A DNA stretch of 46,111 bases from Planctomycetia bacterium (GCA_005808665.1 SYLG01000053.1:1-46111), one strand, 5' to 3'. Shown: positions 34,776 through 45,200, counted from the stretch's first letter. The notes: a model not told the origin generated them from the letters alone. Made by a program: numbers and translations.

Positions 34776-34822
34776 GGAACCCGTGAACGGGTCCAAACCA
34801 TCGTTAAGGGGGGCTTAAGCCC
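34776..34822 (+). other. Two adjacent hairpins upstream of the PQQ-propeller gene
   Basis: The first stem is GGA(A)CCCG / CGGGTCC at 34776-34794 with a TGAA loop and one bulge. The second is the perfect palindrome GGGCTTAAGCCC at 34811-34822. They sit in the 259-base gap after ubiX, about 100-150 bases before the next gene. They could end the ubiX transcript, but no T-run follows. Confidence 0.35.
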
Positions 34823-34923
34823 TCTATTCCTCAGGTGGCCAGGGATCCCTTGCGTTTGATTTAATCCTGCCTCCCAAACATCTGCCTTCCAATTTGGATT
34901 CCCTCTAGCGAGGTACGCTCTCC

Positions 34924-36135
34924 ATGATGTTCGAAATGGTTGCCTTTTGTGTTTTATGTCAAGGTCCATGGCCCCAATTCCGAGGTCCAAACGCCGATGG
35001 CCATGTTGTTGGCAAACCAACCCCCAGGCAATGGTCGGACTCAAAAAATGTTGCCTGGAAAGCGAATCTTCCGGGCCTGGGTTGGTCCTCCCCCGTTCTT
35101 GGCGGGGGCAAGGTTTTCCTGACGACCGCCGTCCCCCAAGGAGCAGGATTGTCCCTTCGGGCCATGGCATTGGACTCTTCGACGGGCAAGGTCGTTTGGG
35201 ACCGGGAAGTCAAACAGGTTCCCAAGGCACCCTCCATCCATGTGAAAAACAGCCACGCCAGTCCCACACCCATTCTTTCCAATGGGGCTGTGTTTGTGCA
35301 TTTTGGTGCTCTTGGCACCGCAAGGTTATCCCAGGAGGATGGCACCATTACCTGGCTTTGCAACGAGCTTGATTATCCACCCCTTCATGGTTGTGGCGGT
35401 TCACCCTACCTTCATGATGGCAAGCTCATCATTGTTTGTGATGGAAGCAAAAATCCCTTTGTAGTGGCGGTGGATGCCGATTTCGGCAAGGTCGCCTGGA
35501 AAAAAAACCGTTCCGTGGAAGCCCGGATCAGTCACTCGTTTGTGACCCCGACAGTTGCCATGGTGGATGGCAAGGCCCAGGTAATGGCTCCTGGACCCGA
35601 TCATTTTGCGGCATATGATTTGGCTAGCGGCAAGGAACTTTGGCGGGTAAAGGCCCCAGGTTGGTCGGTCGTTCCCCAGCCTACCGTGGCTCATGGGCTT
35701 GTCATTTACAATCACGATTATGATAACCCCGAGCTGATCGCCATAAAATTGGGTGGCACAGGGGATGTCACGGATTCCCATATCGCCTGGAGGCTTAAAC
35801 GCGGGGCACCAAGCACACCAACTCCCCTCCTGATAGGGGAAGAACTTTACTTTGTTTCGGACAAAGGCATAGCCTCCTGCGTGAATGCGAAAACCGGGGA
35901 GGGCTACTGGATGGAACGATTGGAGGGGAGTTACTCGGCTTCGCCGATTCATGTGAATGGCAACATCCTTTTCCTGAATGAAAACGGAGGGGCTTCCTGG
36001 GTGAAACCGGGGAAACAATTCCAGGTGATAGGCAAAAATCAGGTTACCGGCCGCACTTTGGCAACCCCAGCTTTTGCAGACGGAGCCATGTATTTGCGAA
36101 CCGATGAAACCCTTTTCAAGTTTGAGGAAAAATAG
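34924..36135 (+). CDS. PQQ-like beta-propeller protein
   Basis: A 403-residue protein made of repeated propeller blades. It begins MMFEMVAFCVLCQGPWPQFR, with only a short hydrophobic N-terminus that may be a signal. The planctomycete opening PWPQFRGPNADG is followed by blade motifs: ALDSSTGKVVWDRE, SQEDGTITWLCNE, AVDADFGKVAWKKN, AYDLASGKELWRVK, CVNAKTGEGYWMER. These D/A-x-x-T/S-G-K-x-x-W units are typical of PQQ-type and BamB-like propellers. There are no clear quinone-ligand residues, so it may be a binding or scaffold protein rather than an enzyme. Two ATGs (34924, 34927) are adjacent and either may start it. It is followed 136 bases later by a DUF1501 gene, a common neighbour in this phylum. 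Confidence 0.9.
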   Translation: MMFEMVAFCVLCQGPWPQFRGPNADGHVVGKPTPRQWSDSKNVAWKANLPGLGWSSPVLGGGKVFLTTAVPQGAGLSLRAMALDSSTGKVVWDREVKQVPKAPSIHVKNSHASPTPILSNGAVFVHFGALGTARLSQEDGTITWLCNELDYPPLHGCGGSPYLHDGKLIIVCDGSKNPFVVAVDADFGKVAWKKNRSVEARISHSFVTPTVAMVDGKAQVMAPGPDHFAAYDLASGKELWRVKAPGWSVVPQPTVAHGLVIYNHDYDNPELIAIKLGGTGDVTDSHIAWRLKRGAPSTPTPLLIGEELYFVSDKGIASCVNAKTGEGYWMERLEGSYSASPIHVNGNILFLNENGGASWVKPGKQFQVIGKNQVTGRTLATPAFADGAMYLRTDETLFKFEEK

Positions 36136-36271
36136 GCATTTCATTGGAAATCAATCCTTTGCGTGGCCGGGCATCCAATTAAGGCAAGCGATATTTCCTC
36201 CATGGAATGAACACCAGGGACGATTGGGATAGAATGAATGCTGAAAAAACCTTCTCCACGAGCCACTATTC

Positions 36272-37660
36272 ATGTACCGCATCTTTGATGATGGCGCCTC
36301 CTCTCCAACGGCCATGAACCGGCGGGTTTGGTTGGGTGTGGGTGGGATAGGCCTGGGCGGATTGTCTTTGGCTGGCCTGTTGGCCAATAAGGCCCGAGGG
36401 ACCACCTTGCCCAAGGGAAAAGCAAAATCGGTCATCCTTTTTGGGTTGCTAGGCGGTCCTCCCCAACACGATACCTGGGACCCCAAGGCCAACGCACCCT
36501 CCGAAATCCGGGGACCGTTCGGCACCCTTGCCACCCGAACACCCGGTTTTCGGGTGGGGGAATTGATGCCCCGTACCGCCCAACTCACCGACAAGGTGGC
36601 TGTGCTTCGTGCCGTTGTTACCAACGACAACGCCCATAGTTCAAGCGGTTATCAGATGTTGACAGGGATTCCCCATGCACCCCTCAATCAGGAAGGATCG
36701 CCCCCCAAGGCACCCAATAACTGGCCTTCGATGGGGGGATTGTTAAGAAAATTGCGGCCTGAAGGGAACGGAATCCCCTCCGCCATAACCCTGCCCGAAC
36801 ACCTTTGGAACGATGGCAATTTTCCCTGGCCAGGCCAGGATGCCGGGTTTCTTGGGGCACGCTACAACCCCTGGCTGATTCATTGTGATCCCTCCGACCA
36901 GGCATTTCAGGTGCCCGCCCTTCGCTTGCCGGGCGAGGTCCCTTCCCTTCGTTTCAACGAAAGGCGATCCCTTTTAGAGCAAATCAATCAATCCTTTGAC
37001 AACAGGAATCGGGCAGGGGGGGCGGATGCCTTTTCCCAACATGCGCAAAAAGCCACTGAACTCCTGCATTCGGCCCAGGCAAGGCGGGCTTTTGACCTTG
37101 GTAGTGAATCCATCACCATTCGTGAACGATATGGCAAGAGCCGATTCGCCCAGTCGTGCCTTTTGGCCAGGCGCCTGGTCGAGGCCGGAGTAGGATTGGT
37201 CCAGGTGAATTGGACCCGGATCAAGGATCAACCCAACCAGGGTGGGTGGGATACCCATTCCAAACACAATGAATCGCTTCGGTCCTTGCTCATGCCTATG
37301 ATGGATCAAGCCTTTTCAGCCCTGATCGAAGACCTTGAAGTTCGCGGCCTTTTGGAAGAAACACTTGTGGTTTGGTTTGGGGAGTTTGGCCGTACTCCGA
37401 AATTCAATGCGGATGGAGGCCGGGACCATTGGGGCAGCTGTTTTTCCCTGGCGTTGGCGGGGGGAGGCATCCAAGGCGGGGTGGTTCATGGAGCCTCCGA
37501 TAAACATGCGGCCTATCCCATGGAGGGAAAGGTGGAGCCTGCGGACCTGATTGCCACGATCTTTCATTGTTTGGGTTATGTTCCCGACACGGAAATCCGG
37601 GATGCCCTGGACCGTCCCATTCCCCTAAGCAGGGGCCGGGTGATTCACGCCCTTTTGTAA
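36272..37660 (+). CDS. DUF1501 protein with twin-arginine signal
   Basis: A 462-residue protein of the DUF1501 family, which belongs to the alkaline-phosphatase/sulfatase-like fold. The N-terminus has a Tat-type signal (MNRRVWLGVGGIGLGGLSLA). Family motifs: ILFGLLGGPPQHDTWDPK, NDNAHSSSGYQMLTG, GGWDTHSKHNESLRSLL, and VVWFGEFGRTPKFNADGGRDHW. These hold Asp and His residues placed like a metal centre. Function is unknown; in planctomycetes the genes often accompany DUF1549/DUF1553 cytochromes, which are absent here. ATG 36314 is an alternative start that begins exactly at the Tat signal. A TAGAAT box lies at 36230-36235. Confidence 0.88.
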   Translation: MYRIFDDGASSPTAMNRRVWLGVGGIGLGGLSLAGLLANKARGTTLPKGKAKSVILFGLLGGPPQHDTWDPKANAPSEIRGPFGTLATRTPGFRVGELMPRTAQLTDKVAVLRAVVTNDNAHSSSGYQMLTGIPHAPLNQEGSPPKAPNNWPSMGGLLRKLRPEGNGIPSAITLPEHLWNDGNFPWPGQDAGFLGARYNPWLIHCDPSDQAFQVPALRLPGEVPSLRFNERRSLLEQINQSFDNRNRAGGADAFSQHAQKATELLHSAQARRAFDLGSESITIRERYGKSRFAQSCLLARRLVEAGVGLVQVNWTRIKDQPNQGGWDTHSKHNESLRSLLMPMMDQAFSALIEDLEVRGLLEETLVVWFGEFGRTPKFNADGGRDHWGSCFSLALAGGGIQGGVVHGASDKHAAYPMEGKVEPADLIATIFHCLGYVPDTEIRDALDRPIPLSRGRVIHALL

Positions 37661-37917
37661 AATGCAAGTTTCCATGAAAAAGAGGTTTGACCAAGAGGGC
37701 TCCATCCTGATCCGGTGCTTAAAAGGCTTCGTCGGAAAATGGTTTCGCTTTCAGGGTTTGAGGTTTCGCTTGGGGGCGCATTGACTCAAGGATTTGGTTC
37801 CTCAAATCGAACCTTTGGCATTTGCGTTTCAGGCTCTAAACCAAGCTGAGGCGGGGCCCTTTCCAATAACGCCACTTGCCGGTCTTATTCGTAAACATAC
37901 CCTTGCGGACGGGAAAA

Positions 37918-39351
37918 ATGAAACCGTTACTGGCGACCGTTTTCTTTGTCGGTGTGCTTTCGTCCGAGGCAACGGCCGAGGCAAAGGAACCCCCTTTCCG
38001 ACCCAATGTCCTCTTCCTTTTTGGCGATGATCAAAGAGCGGATACCATCAGGGCCCTGGGCAATCCGGGGATTCAGACTCCCCATTTGGACAGCTTGGTG
38101 AAATGGGGTGTCTCCTTTCGCCGGGCCTATATGCAAGGCGGCCTCCATGGGGCGACCTGTGTTCCCTCACGGGCCATGCTCTTATCCGGGAAGTACCTGT
38201 GGCGGGTGGATGAACGCCTCCTCAAGGATACCACCTGGCCGGCCGCATTTGGCCAATCGGGTTACACCACCTTTGTGAGTGGAAAATGGCACAATGGTCC
38301 AGCGGCAATACCCAAAAGCTTTCACATGGCCCGAAAAATGTTTATGGGGGGAATGGTCAACCCCCTTCAGGCACCCCTGGCGGACATGGTGGAGGGTAAA
38401 ATGGAAAAGCCTGTCCTTGCCCCAAAGCACAGTTGTGAAATGTTTGCGGATGAAGCCATTGGGTTCCTGACCCATCAAAAAATAGGCACGCCGTTTTTTT
38501 GCTTTGTACCTTTTAATGCTCCCCACGACCCCCATACCGTGCCACCCGATTTTGCCGTTCAATATGATCCCTCAAAGATTTCATTGCCCGGCAATTACCT
38601 TCCTCAACACCCTTTTGACAATGGCGAAATGGCGGTTCGGGACGAGGCATTGCTCCCGTGGCCACGAAGCCCGGGGGCCGTTCGGCAAATCCTCGCTGAT
38701 TATTATCGCTATGTCAGTTATCTCGATCATCAGGTGGGCAGGATCCTGGCGGCATTGGAGAAGTCTCCCCACGCCAACACTACCATTATTGTTTTTGCGG
38801 CCGATTCAGGCGTCGCCCGGGGAAGCCATGGCCTGGTTGGCAAACAAAATGTGTATGAACATTCGGTCCGGGTTCCGTTGATTGTTTGCGGGCCGGGTAT
38901 ACCCTCTGATTGTCGCACCGATGCCCTGTGCTACCTGCTGGACCTGATGCCTACCTTGGGGGTTCTTTGCGGGGTACCCGGACCAAAATCAAGTGAGGGT
39001 CGGGAGTTTACAAAAGTGTTAAAAGACCCAACCCAAAACGCCCGGAGTCAATTGCTGTTTGGCTATCGGGATGTGGAGAGGGCTATTACGGATAATAGGT
39101 GGAAATTAATCCGCTATCCCAAGGTGGATAAAACGCAGTTGTTTGATTTGCAAAGCGATCCCCATGAAGTCACCAATTTGGCCAGGAAGCCAGGGGAAGT
39201 GGCCCGGGTGGCCTCTCTCCTTTCGATGATGGCCAGTTTACAAAAAGAATGCGGTGACCAACAACCTCTGTTTGTGGCGAACCCCAAACCGGGAAATTGG
39301 AATCCTCCCGCGCAAGGAGGCTTGAAGAAAATGAAAAAAGATGGGAATTGA
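37918..39351 (+). CDS. Exported sulfatase
   Basis: A 477-residue sulfatase with a signal peptide (MKPLLATVFFVGVLSSEATA). The metal-binding pair is in LFLFGDDQRADT (Asp37, Asp38). The modification motif CVPSR begins at Cys81, followed by AMLLSGK, so Cys81 is expected to become the catalytic formylglycine (this needs a maturation enzyme not seen here). Other conserved parts are VSGKWHNG, FCFVPFNAPHDPH, IIVFAADSGVARGSHGLVGK and the C-terminal DNRWKLIRYPK. It probably removes sulfate from sulfated polysaccharides outside the cytoplasm. The ATG at 37918 in front of the signal peptide is chosen. The 257-base gap before it holds no gene; a ten-base motif GGTTTCGCTT occurs there twice. Confidence 0.93.
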   Translation: MKPLLATVFFVGVLSSEATAEAKEPPFRPNVLFLFGDDQRADTIRALGNPGIQTPHLDSLVKWGVSFRRAYMQGGLHGATCVPSRAMLLSGKYLWRVDERLLKDTTWPAAFGQSGYTTFVSGKWHNGPAAIPKSFHMARKMFMGGMVNPLQAPLADMVEGKMEKPVLAPKHSCEMFADEAIGFLTHQKIGTPFFCFVPFNAPHDPHTVPPDFAVQYDPSKISLPGNYLPQHPFDNGEMAVRDEALLPWPRSPGAVRQILADYYRYVSYLDHQVGRILAALEKSPHANTTIIVFAADSGVARGSHGLVGKQNVYEHSVRVPLIVCGPGIPSDCRTDALCYLLDLMPTLGVLCGVPGPKSSEGREFTKVLKDPTQNARSQLLFGYRDVERAITDNRWKLIRYPKVDKTQLFDLQSDPHEVTNLARKPGEVARVASLLSMMASLQKECGDQQPLFVANPKPGNWNPPAQGGLKKMKKDGN

Positions 39352-39402
39352 TGGGGAGCATGTAGCCGAATCCCGGTTTCGCCGAGAGGGCTTCCAATAC
39401 CC

Positions 39403-40245
39403 TTATTTCCCCGGCCCGGGGAGCATCTCCTTTGCGATAGTAGGAGGCACCTCAGCTTTTGCCTCTGGCAAGAATTGACGAAGGGGTGTGTTTTTGTTGC
39501 TGATCGTGCCCCCTGTTGCAAGGACAAAGCGGTTGTTCAAAAGATACGCATCGATGGTGAGGGCTGGGTTTGCATCCGCCGTGAAACGGGCTTTGGTAAC
39601 CGGTGCCCAGCCAGCGTTGATCCTGGACTCGAGGAGCCAGCCGTTGCCATAACTGGCTTGTCGGGTGAGCTTGGCGGAGGCGCCGTCCCGTTTAAAATCT
39701 TCGACGAAGGAGTAGAAACCGGACATGGTTTTCCCTCCGGTGATGGTGGAAAAACCCACCATGTGAAACCAATCGGGCTCCTTGGGGTCTTTGATCCAAC
39801 CATGGTATTCCGTGCGGGAGCCATTGGGTTTGGCGGTGACCAGAAAGCCATAAGTTTTCCCAATTTGCCAATCGAGATTATGAAACGATTGGCCCCCCGT
39901 GCCTTCGCCCCCAAAGCGACCGATGCGAACCTCTTTTCCCTGGTGGAGTAATTTCACCCGTTGTTCATCGGGTACCGCCTTGGGATCGTTCTGTTTTTCA
40001 TCGTCCCAGACCGAAAAAAGGGCCAAATGCTTCTTGTTGCCCAGTTCCTGAATACCAAAGTAACCCTTGTTCCAACCAATCGCACAAAAGTAGGTTCCCG
40101 GGGCCGACTGTTGGATGGTGACCTCATTGTAAAAGGCGATGGCATCCTGCCCTGGGTAGGCAAGGTGGACCGAACGACAAGCTTTTCCTTTTAGGGATTC
40201 ATCGGCGGGGAGTAGGGCCAAAAGGGAAAAAAGGAAGACCATCAT
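39403..40245 (-). CDS. Exported DUF3472 protein
   Basis: A 280-residue protein with a short signal sequence (MMVFLFSLLALLPA). The body follows the DUF3472 pattern: SVHLAYPGQDAIAFYNEVTI, YFCAIGWNKGYFGIQELG and HLALFSVWDDEKQNDP, then GGQSFHNLDWQIGKTYGF. The fold is probably a beta-sandwich that may bind carbohydrate; no activity is known for the family. Its ATG overlaps the stop of the MazG-like gene by four bases, an odd pairing of an exported protein with a nucleotide enzyme. It converges with the sulfatase gene, leaving 51 bases between the stops. Confidence 0.8.
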   Translation of the reverse strand: MMVFLFSLLALLPADESLKGKACRSVHLAYPGQDAIAFYNEVTIQQSAPGTYFCAIGWNKGYFGIQELGNKKHLALFSVWDDEKQNDPKAVPDEQRVKLLHQGKEVRIGRFGGEGTGGQSFHNLDWQIGKTYGFLVTAKPNGSRTEYHGWIKDPKEPDWFHMVGFSTITGGKTMSGFYSFVEDFKRDGASAKLTRQASYGNGWLLESRINAGWAPVTKARFTADANPALTIDAYLLNNRFVLATGGTISNKNTPLRQFLPEAKAEVPPTIAKEMLPGPGK

Positions 40246-40556
40246 GTCGGGGTTTTTCCGTAGCGGTTGGAGAGTTTTTCAATGTTCATGTGAGCAACCT
40301 GGGAGAGGGGTACTTGCAATTCACGGGCCAGGGCAGCACAGTACCAAAGGACATCGCCAAGTTCGTCAAGGATTTTGGCTTTTCGGTCCAAAGTGAGGCT
40401 ACCGGCATCATCCCGGATGATTTTTTTGAGTTGATTGGCGACCTCACCAGCCTCTCCTGCAAGGCCAAGGCCGACATAGCCTAAGGCGGTTTCCCTTGGA
40501 TAAGTGGCAAACGAGGCGGATTGACGCTGGTATTCGTCCATGGCATTGGTGTTCAT
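40242..40556 (-). CDS. MazG-like nucleotide pyrophosphohydrolase
   Basis: A 104-residue all-alpha protein of the MazG/dUTPase-like superfamily, which hydrolyses nucleoside triphosphates to monophosphates and pyrophosphate. The metal-binding pattern is seen: GLAGEAGEVANQLKKIIRDD (E-x2-E helix) and ILDELGDVLWYCAALARELQ (E-x2-D helix). The size fits single-domain members. The ATG at 40556 (MNTNAMDEYQRQ) is taken; a later one at 40541 is possible and neither has a good ribosome site. A 13-base palindrome lies about 75 bases upstream. It is translationally coupled to the DUF3472 gene. Confidence 0.88.
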   Translation of the reverse strand: MNTNAMDEYQRQSASFATYPRETALGYVGLGLAGEAGEVANQLKKIIRDDAGSLTLDRKAKILDELGDVLWYCAALARELQVPLSQVAHMNIEKLSNRYGKTPT

Positions 40557-40937
40557 TGGGGTATTGTCAGAGAAAAAAATCAGGGGGCCAGTTGAAATGG
40601 GGAAGGCAGTTTGGGGAATAGGGATATAGCATGGTATTACCATTTCGAATTCATCATCGATGGGTTGGTCCCATTGGGAAGAATTGTTTCAAATGAGCAG
40701 TACGAAGAAAAAGCCCAAAAAGCCCAAAAAAAACCGGGAGCATCAAAACCTTGAAAACGAAGGGCCAAACCAAAATCAGGAATAAGAAACGCCCCAGTCC
40801 GAAGGGGACCAACTTCTCATGAAAATCCTTTTCAAAAAAGGTGGACTCCCATTCGCCAACGATTAAGCGGGGGACCACCCCCCCTTCCAAATGGGTGGTT
40901 TAACTAACCCTTCCCTGACCCTTTTTTGGAGCCTTTC
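40557..40937. other. 381-base divergent intergenic region
   Basis: Between the MazG-like and YhaO-like genes. It contains a perfect palindrome ATGGTATTACCAT (40631-40643), a possible operator; a tiny Lys-rich ORF (40693-40785); and a stem ACCACCC/GGGTGGT (40874-40880 with 40893-40899) shortly before the nuclease gene. A minus-strand frame across the region could encode a hydrophobic 78-residue protein, but it has no good ribosome site and is probably spurious. Confidence 0.4.
40693..40785 (+). CDS. Possible 30-residue basic peptide
   Basis: ATG at 40693 opens a 30-codon frame: a Lys/Pro-rich start (MSSTKKKPKKPKKNREH) and an Asn/Gln/Glu-rich end. The upstream GGAAG is 13 bases away, further than ideal. 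Lysine-rich tiny proteins occur in planctomycetes, but A-rich DNA gives such sequences by chance, so this is a weak call. Confidence 0.25.
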   Translation: MSSTKKKPKKPKKNREHQNLENEGPNQNQE

Positions 40938-42167
40938 ATGTTCAAGTTTCTTCATGCCGCTGACCTGCACATGGATAGCCCGCTCAAGGGTTTGTCTGAA
41001 TTGGATCCTACCTTGGCGGGACAGGTTCGCATTGCCAGTCGCAAGGCCTTTGAAAAGTTGATCCAGCTTGCCAAGGACGAAAAGGTGGACTTCGTGCTCT
41101 TGGCCGGGGATATACTTGATGGCGAAATCAGGGATCAGGGCACGATCCAGTTTCTGTTGAGTCGGCTGGGGGATTTGGCCCAGACAACGCCGGTGTTTGT
41201 CATTCGTGGCAATCATGACGCCCTGAACCACCTTGGGGCAACCTTGGCTTGGCCGAAAAATGTCCATCAATTTGGAGGGGACAAACCGACTACCCAATGG
41301 TTGAGGCATTTGCGGGTGGCGATCCATGGGCAAAGTTTTGCAAGTAGGGGGGTGGAAGAAAATTTGGCGGCCAATTATCCTGAACCTGAGGCTGGCTTCT
41401 TTAACATTGGAATGTTACACACATCCCTTTCAGGGGCGGAAGGGCATGACACTTATGCTCCTGTATCCCCGGAACAACTTCAGCAAAAAAAATACGATTA
41501 TTGGGCCTTGGGACATATCCATAAGCGGTCGATGGTTCGTGAAGGCGATCCATGGATTGTATTTCCAGGGAATATTCAAGGGCGTTCCATACGGGAAACC
41601 GGCCCCCGGGGATGTGCCCTGGTTAGGGTGGATGATTCCTTTAGGACCAAGGTAGAGTTTGTCGATCTGGATTGTGTCCGGTTTGAGGAATTGGTGGTGG
41701 ATTTAACGGGAATGGACCTTCCCGAGGATCTGGAGGGCCGCATAAGGGCAGCGGGGGAACAGTTGTTCAGCCCTGGGGTAACCGGGGTTCGGGTCCGGTT
41801 GGTTGGGGAAACCCAATTCGCCGGAGAGATTACTGCAAATCGTCGATTGAACCAGGAGGTACGGCAGATCCTTTCCGGCATGGGAAGGGGATTGGTCCTT
41901 GAAAAACTCAAGTTGGAATGCGTCTTGCCCACGAAGGGAGCCTCGCTATCGGAAGAAGATTCTTCCCAGGTGGAGGATGTAATCAAGGATTGGATTTCGG
42001 ATCCGGATTCCTTGGACACTTTATTGGCCCAGGATCCTGAATATCAGGATCTGGGCAAAAAACTCGCAAAAATCCTGTCCCCTTCCGGGGTGGATGAAAT
42101 GTTGGATCCCGGCGAGTTTATCAAAGGATTGGAACACCATCTCAAAACCCTATCCGAACCGGTTTAA
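40938..42167 (+). CDS. yhaO: SbcD/YhaO-type DNA repair nuclease
   Basis: A 409-residue calcineurin-like metallophosphoesterase of the Mre11/SbcD/YhaO type. The metal-binding motifs are in order: LHAADLHMDSP (D-x-H), LAGDILDG, VIRGNHDAL, MLHTSL, and ALGHIHKRS. The C-terminal part (about 250-409) would form the cap and ATPase-contacting region. With the AAA partner encoded just downstream (42 bases) it should form a nuclease complex that trims DNA ends. The ATG at 40938 has GGAG six bases before it and gives MFKFLHAADLH, the usual start. Symbol follows the Bacillus homologue. Confidence 0.93.
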   Translation: MFKFLHAADLHMDSPLKGLSELDPTLAGQVRIASRKAFEKLIQLAKDEKVDFVLLAGDILDGEIRDQGTIQFLLSRLGDLAQTTPVFVIRGNHDALNHLGATLAWPKNVHQFGGDKPTTQWLRHLRVAIHGQSFASRGVEENLAANYPEPEAGFFNIGMLHTSLSGAEGHDTYAPVSPEQLQQKKYDYWALGHIHKRSMVREGDPWIVFPGNIQGRSIRETGPRGCALVRVDDSFRTKVEFVDLDCVRFEELVVDLTGMDLPEDLEGRIRAAGEQLFSPGVTGVRVRLVGETQFAGEITANRRLNQEVRQILSGMGRGLVLEKLKLECVLPTKGASLSEEDSSQVEDVIKDWISDPDSLDTLLAQDPEYQDLGKKLAKILSPSGVDEMLDPGEFIKGLEHHLKTLSEPV

Positions 42168-42209
42168 CGAAATATTCCCCATAATGGTTGGGCAAATCAG
42201 GAGATCGCC

Positions 42210-45200
42210 ATGCGGTTTGAATCGATTCGTTTTGAAAGGGTAGGCCCGTTTGAGGATACCCAGATCCGGTTTAACCCCAACGCCCAATTGCACCTGGTGC
42301 ATGGGCCCAATGAGGCGGGGAAAAGCTCGGCCCTGAAGCAGATCCTTGCGTTCCTGTTTGGATTTGAGGGCCAAAGCAAGGACGATTTCCTCCACGATTA
42401 CAGACATCATCGGGTCCACGCAAATTTTGTTTCCCAGTCCAAACAAAAGCAGGCGGCAATCAGGAAAAGGGGCCACAAGGAGACACTTTCCGGGGCCAAC
42501 GAACAGGATCTGCATCCTTCGATTCTGTCGCAAGGCGATTATGACAAGCTCTTTGCCATCGACAGGATCAGGTTGGAGAATGGTTCGCATGAGCTTTTTT
42601 CGGGTACATCAGAGCTAAATGCGGTTCTCTTTGAAGCCATGACCGGTATGCCCTCGGTGAGTGAGGTTCGTAAAAGGCTCAATGCCAACAAGGCTGAACT
42701 ACTAAAGCCCCGTGCGGGACGCGTTGGGGAACTGATCACAAAAATCCAGGATGCCACAAATTGTGAGAAAGAGGAGCTGAAAAGGGTAGCAAATTCTGCG
42801 GATCAGGCCAAAGAATACCGGATGACCGTGGAGACGCTTGCCAAGGTGGAGGAAGAATTGATCCTCAACCGGAAAGAAATAAAAGGATTGGAAAGGCTTC
42901 TCCGGGGCAAGGGTTTGTTGACGGATTTACAACAAAAGGAAGGGGAATTATTGCAAATTGGTCCTCTACCATCATTGACTTCCCATTTTGAAAGGGAATG
43001 GGAAAAGGCCCGTCTTGAACGCACCAAATGGGAGGGATCATTTTCTTCCTTGGAGGAAACGCTCAAGCGCCTGGCGAATCAGCTTGAGGATGTGGAGAAA
43101 CCAAGGTTGGAAATCGGCCAGTTAACCCAAATAGACAACCTGGTCGCCTTGAAAGCCCATGTGGAAAGTGCTTTTCTTGATCGGCCCCTATTTGTCGATC
43201 AGAGCAATCATTTGCGCTCGCATATCAAAACATGGGTGGCGGAATGGTTCCCCTCCAGAGTGAATCAGGAGTTGTTGGCGTGGCTTCCCGAGGAGAGGAT
43301 TTGCGATCAGATCCATGATGCTGCCACTCAATGGGAAAATGCCGCGTCTGGCCATTCTGTTGCAAAGGATAGCCTTGAGGAAAGCCAGCAGATTCTGGCT
43401 GAACTGGCGCAAAAGGTTGACAATTTGGAAACCTTGGAGGACCAAGGTCTCTTGAAATCAGTGCTGGAGGAGCTTTCCCAACTGGGCTACACAGACCAGT
43501 CCCTCAATAAAATGGAAACGAAATTAAACACCGGGTTTGAGGATTTGTTGGCACGGGGCAATCGGTTGGTCCCACCGGTAACCGGTGTCATTGCCCTGGA
43601 ATCCATTGCTTGTCCCACCGTGGCGGAAATCCAGGGATTGGTTGGCCAATGGAGAAGTTTGGAGGAGGCGGAAGGAAATTGCTCCCACGCCCTGACCTCC
43701 TGCAAAAATGATTTGACTGTCAAACAAAAAGAACTGGAGCGTTTGCAGGCCGGGATCAGTGCCGGGGCCAATCGTGAGGAATACGAAAGGACAAAGGGCC
43801 TTCGGGATCAAACCTGGGACTGGATTCGTGGCGAACGAAAGGGGATCCCCTCACAAAAGGAAGCGGTTCGCAAACTGACCGAATCGGCAGGGGTTGGCTT
43901 TGACCTGGATGAGACGATGACCGGTCTGATCGTGAAGGTAGACCAACAGGCAAATGCACTCCTTTTACACTCGGATTTGGTGTCTAAATGCGAATTGTTG
44001 GCCGGTGAAATTGCAAAAGGGGAACAAACCCTGAGGGACTGGGAAGCCGATGCGGCCCAACATACAGCCAAAAGGGAGGCCTTGCACGGCGATTTCATTC
44101 AAAGATGGGAATCATGGCATGCCGGGCCAACCGTTATCCGGGACATTCATGGCCTTGGAGAGTGGTTTCAGAAAGTGGCTGCATTGCAAAAGGAACTAAA
44201 GGAGTATCGGGACCTACGCCAGGAGCATGATGCCAAGGTTTCGGAATTTGCTGAACTTGGAAAGCGATTGTCGGAGGCTCTTGGGGAGACTGGCACGATT
44301 CAAATCCTTCGGCAAAAAGCAAAAACCAAAATTGACAATCGTGGGCAGCAGGAGGTGGAACGAACCAAATGGATGGCAAGTCGGGATACACAATTGAAAA
44401 CCACCACAAAAGCACAGAGGCAACTGGAAAAATACCTCGGACAACTACGAATTGCCCAGGAAAAATGGGAAAACCTTGTTGGCCCTTTGGGGGATCCGAT
44501 TCACGAAGGGGAGAGAACCGGACTGGCAGGTTGGTTCAAAAAAATCCGTTCGGAAGAAAAGGAAATCAAGGGTTTCCTGGATCGGATTGCCAGCATGACA
44601 CAAATGCTGGACGCTTTCCTTGCCAGCTTGGCAGAGGCAACCCAAACTTTGGGCGTAGGAGCAGGGCCATGGGATAAGGCCACTTGGCAGGGAGCATTAC
44701 AAATCCTCCAACAATTGGCTACCGAGGATCGGGAAAAAAGTACCACACTAAAGGCGATTACGGCAGAATGGATGCAGGCCAAAGTTCGGTTTGACCAAAC
44801 CACCATTCAACGAGACCAAAGTCATTCCGTTTTTGCAGGGTTATTTCAACAAACCCAATGTGACCAAGAGAAAGAAGTACCGGATTTGGTGGAGCGTATC
44901 AAAAAGAAAACGCGCCTTGAACAGGAAATCGATAGGAAAAGGTCGCAATTGGCTCAGGATATGAAAGTGTCGGTGAAGGAATACCAGGCGGAAATGGGCG
45001 ATAAAAAAGGTCAGGAAATGGAGGATGCCATTGACGATCTTGAAAGGCAATTCCAGGGGTTGGACGCCAAGGCCAAGGATCTCCGATCGAAAAGGCAAAG
45101 TATGGAGGCAATTCATACGGAATTGGGCAGTTCGGAAAAGGCTGCGGAGGCCCGCCAACAAATCGAAGACTTGAAGGTTCAACTTGAAAGAGCTGTGGGT

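Noticed and set aside
40654-40890. Minus-strand 78-residue hydrophobic ORF
   Set aside because: No ribosome site, and its hydrophobicity comes from A/G-rich DNA on the other strand reading as Phe and Leu codons.
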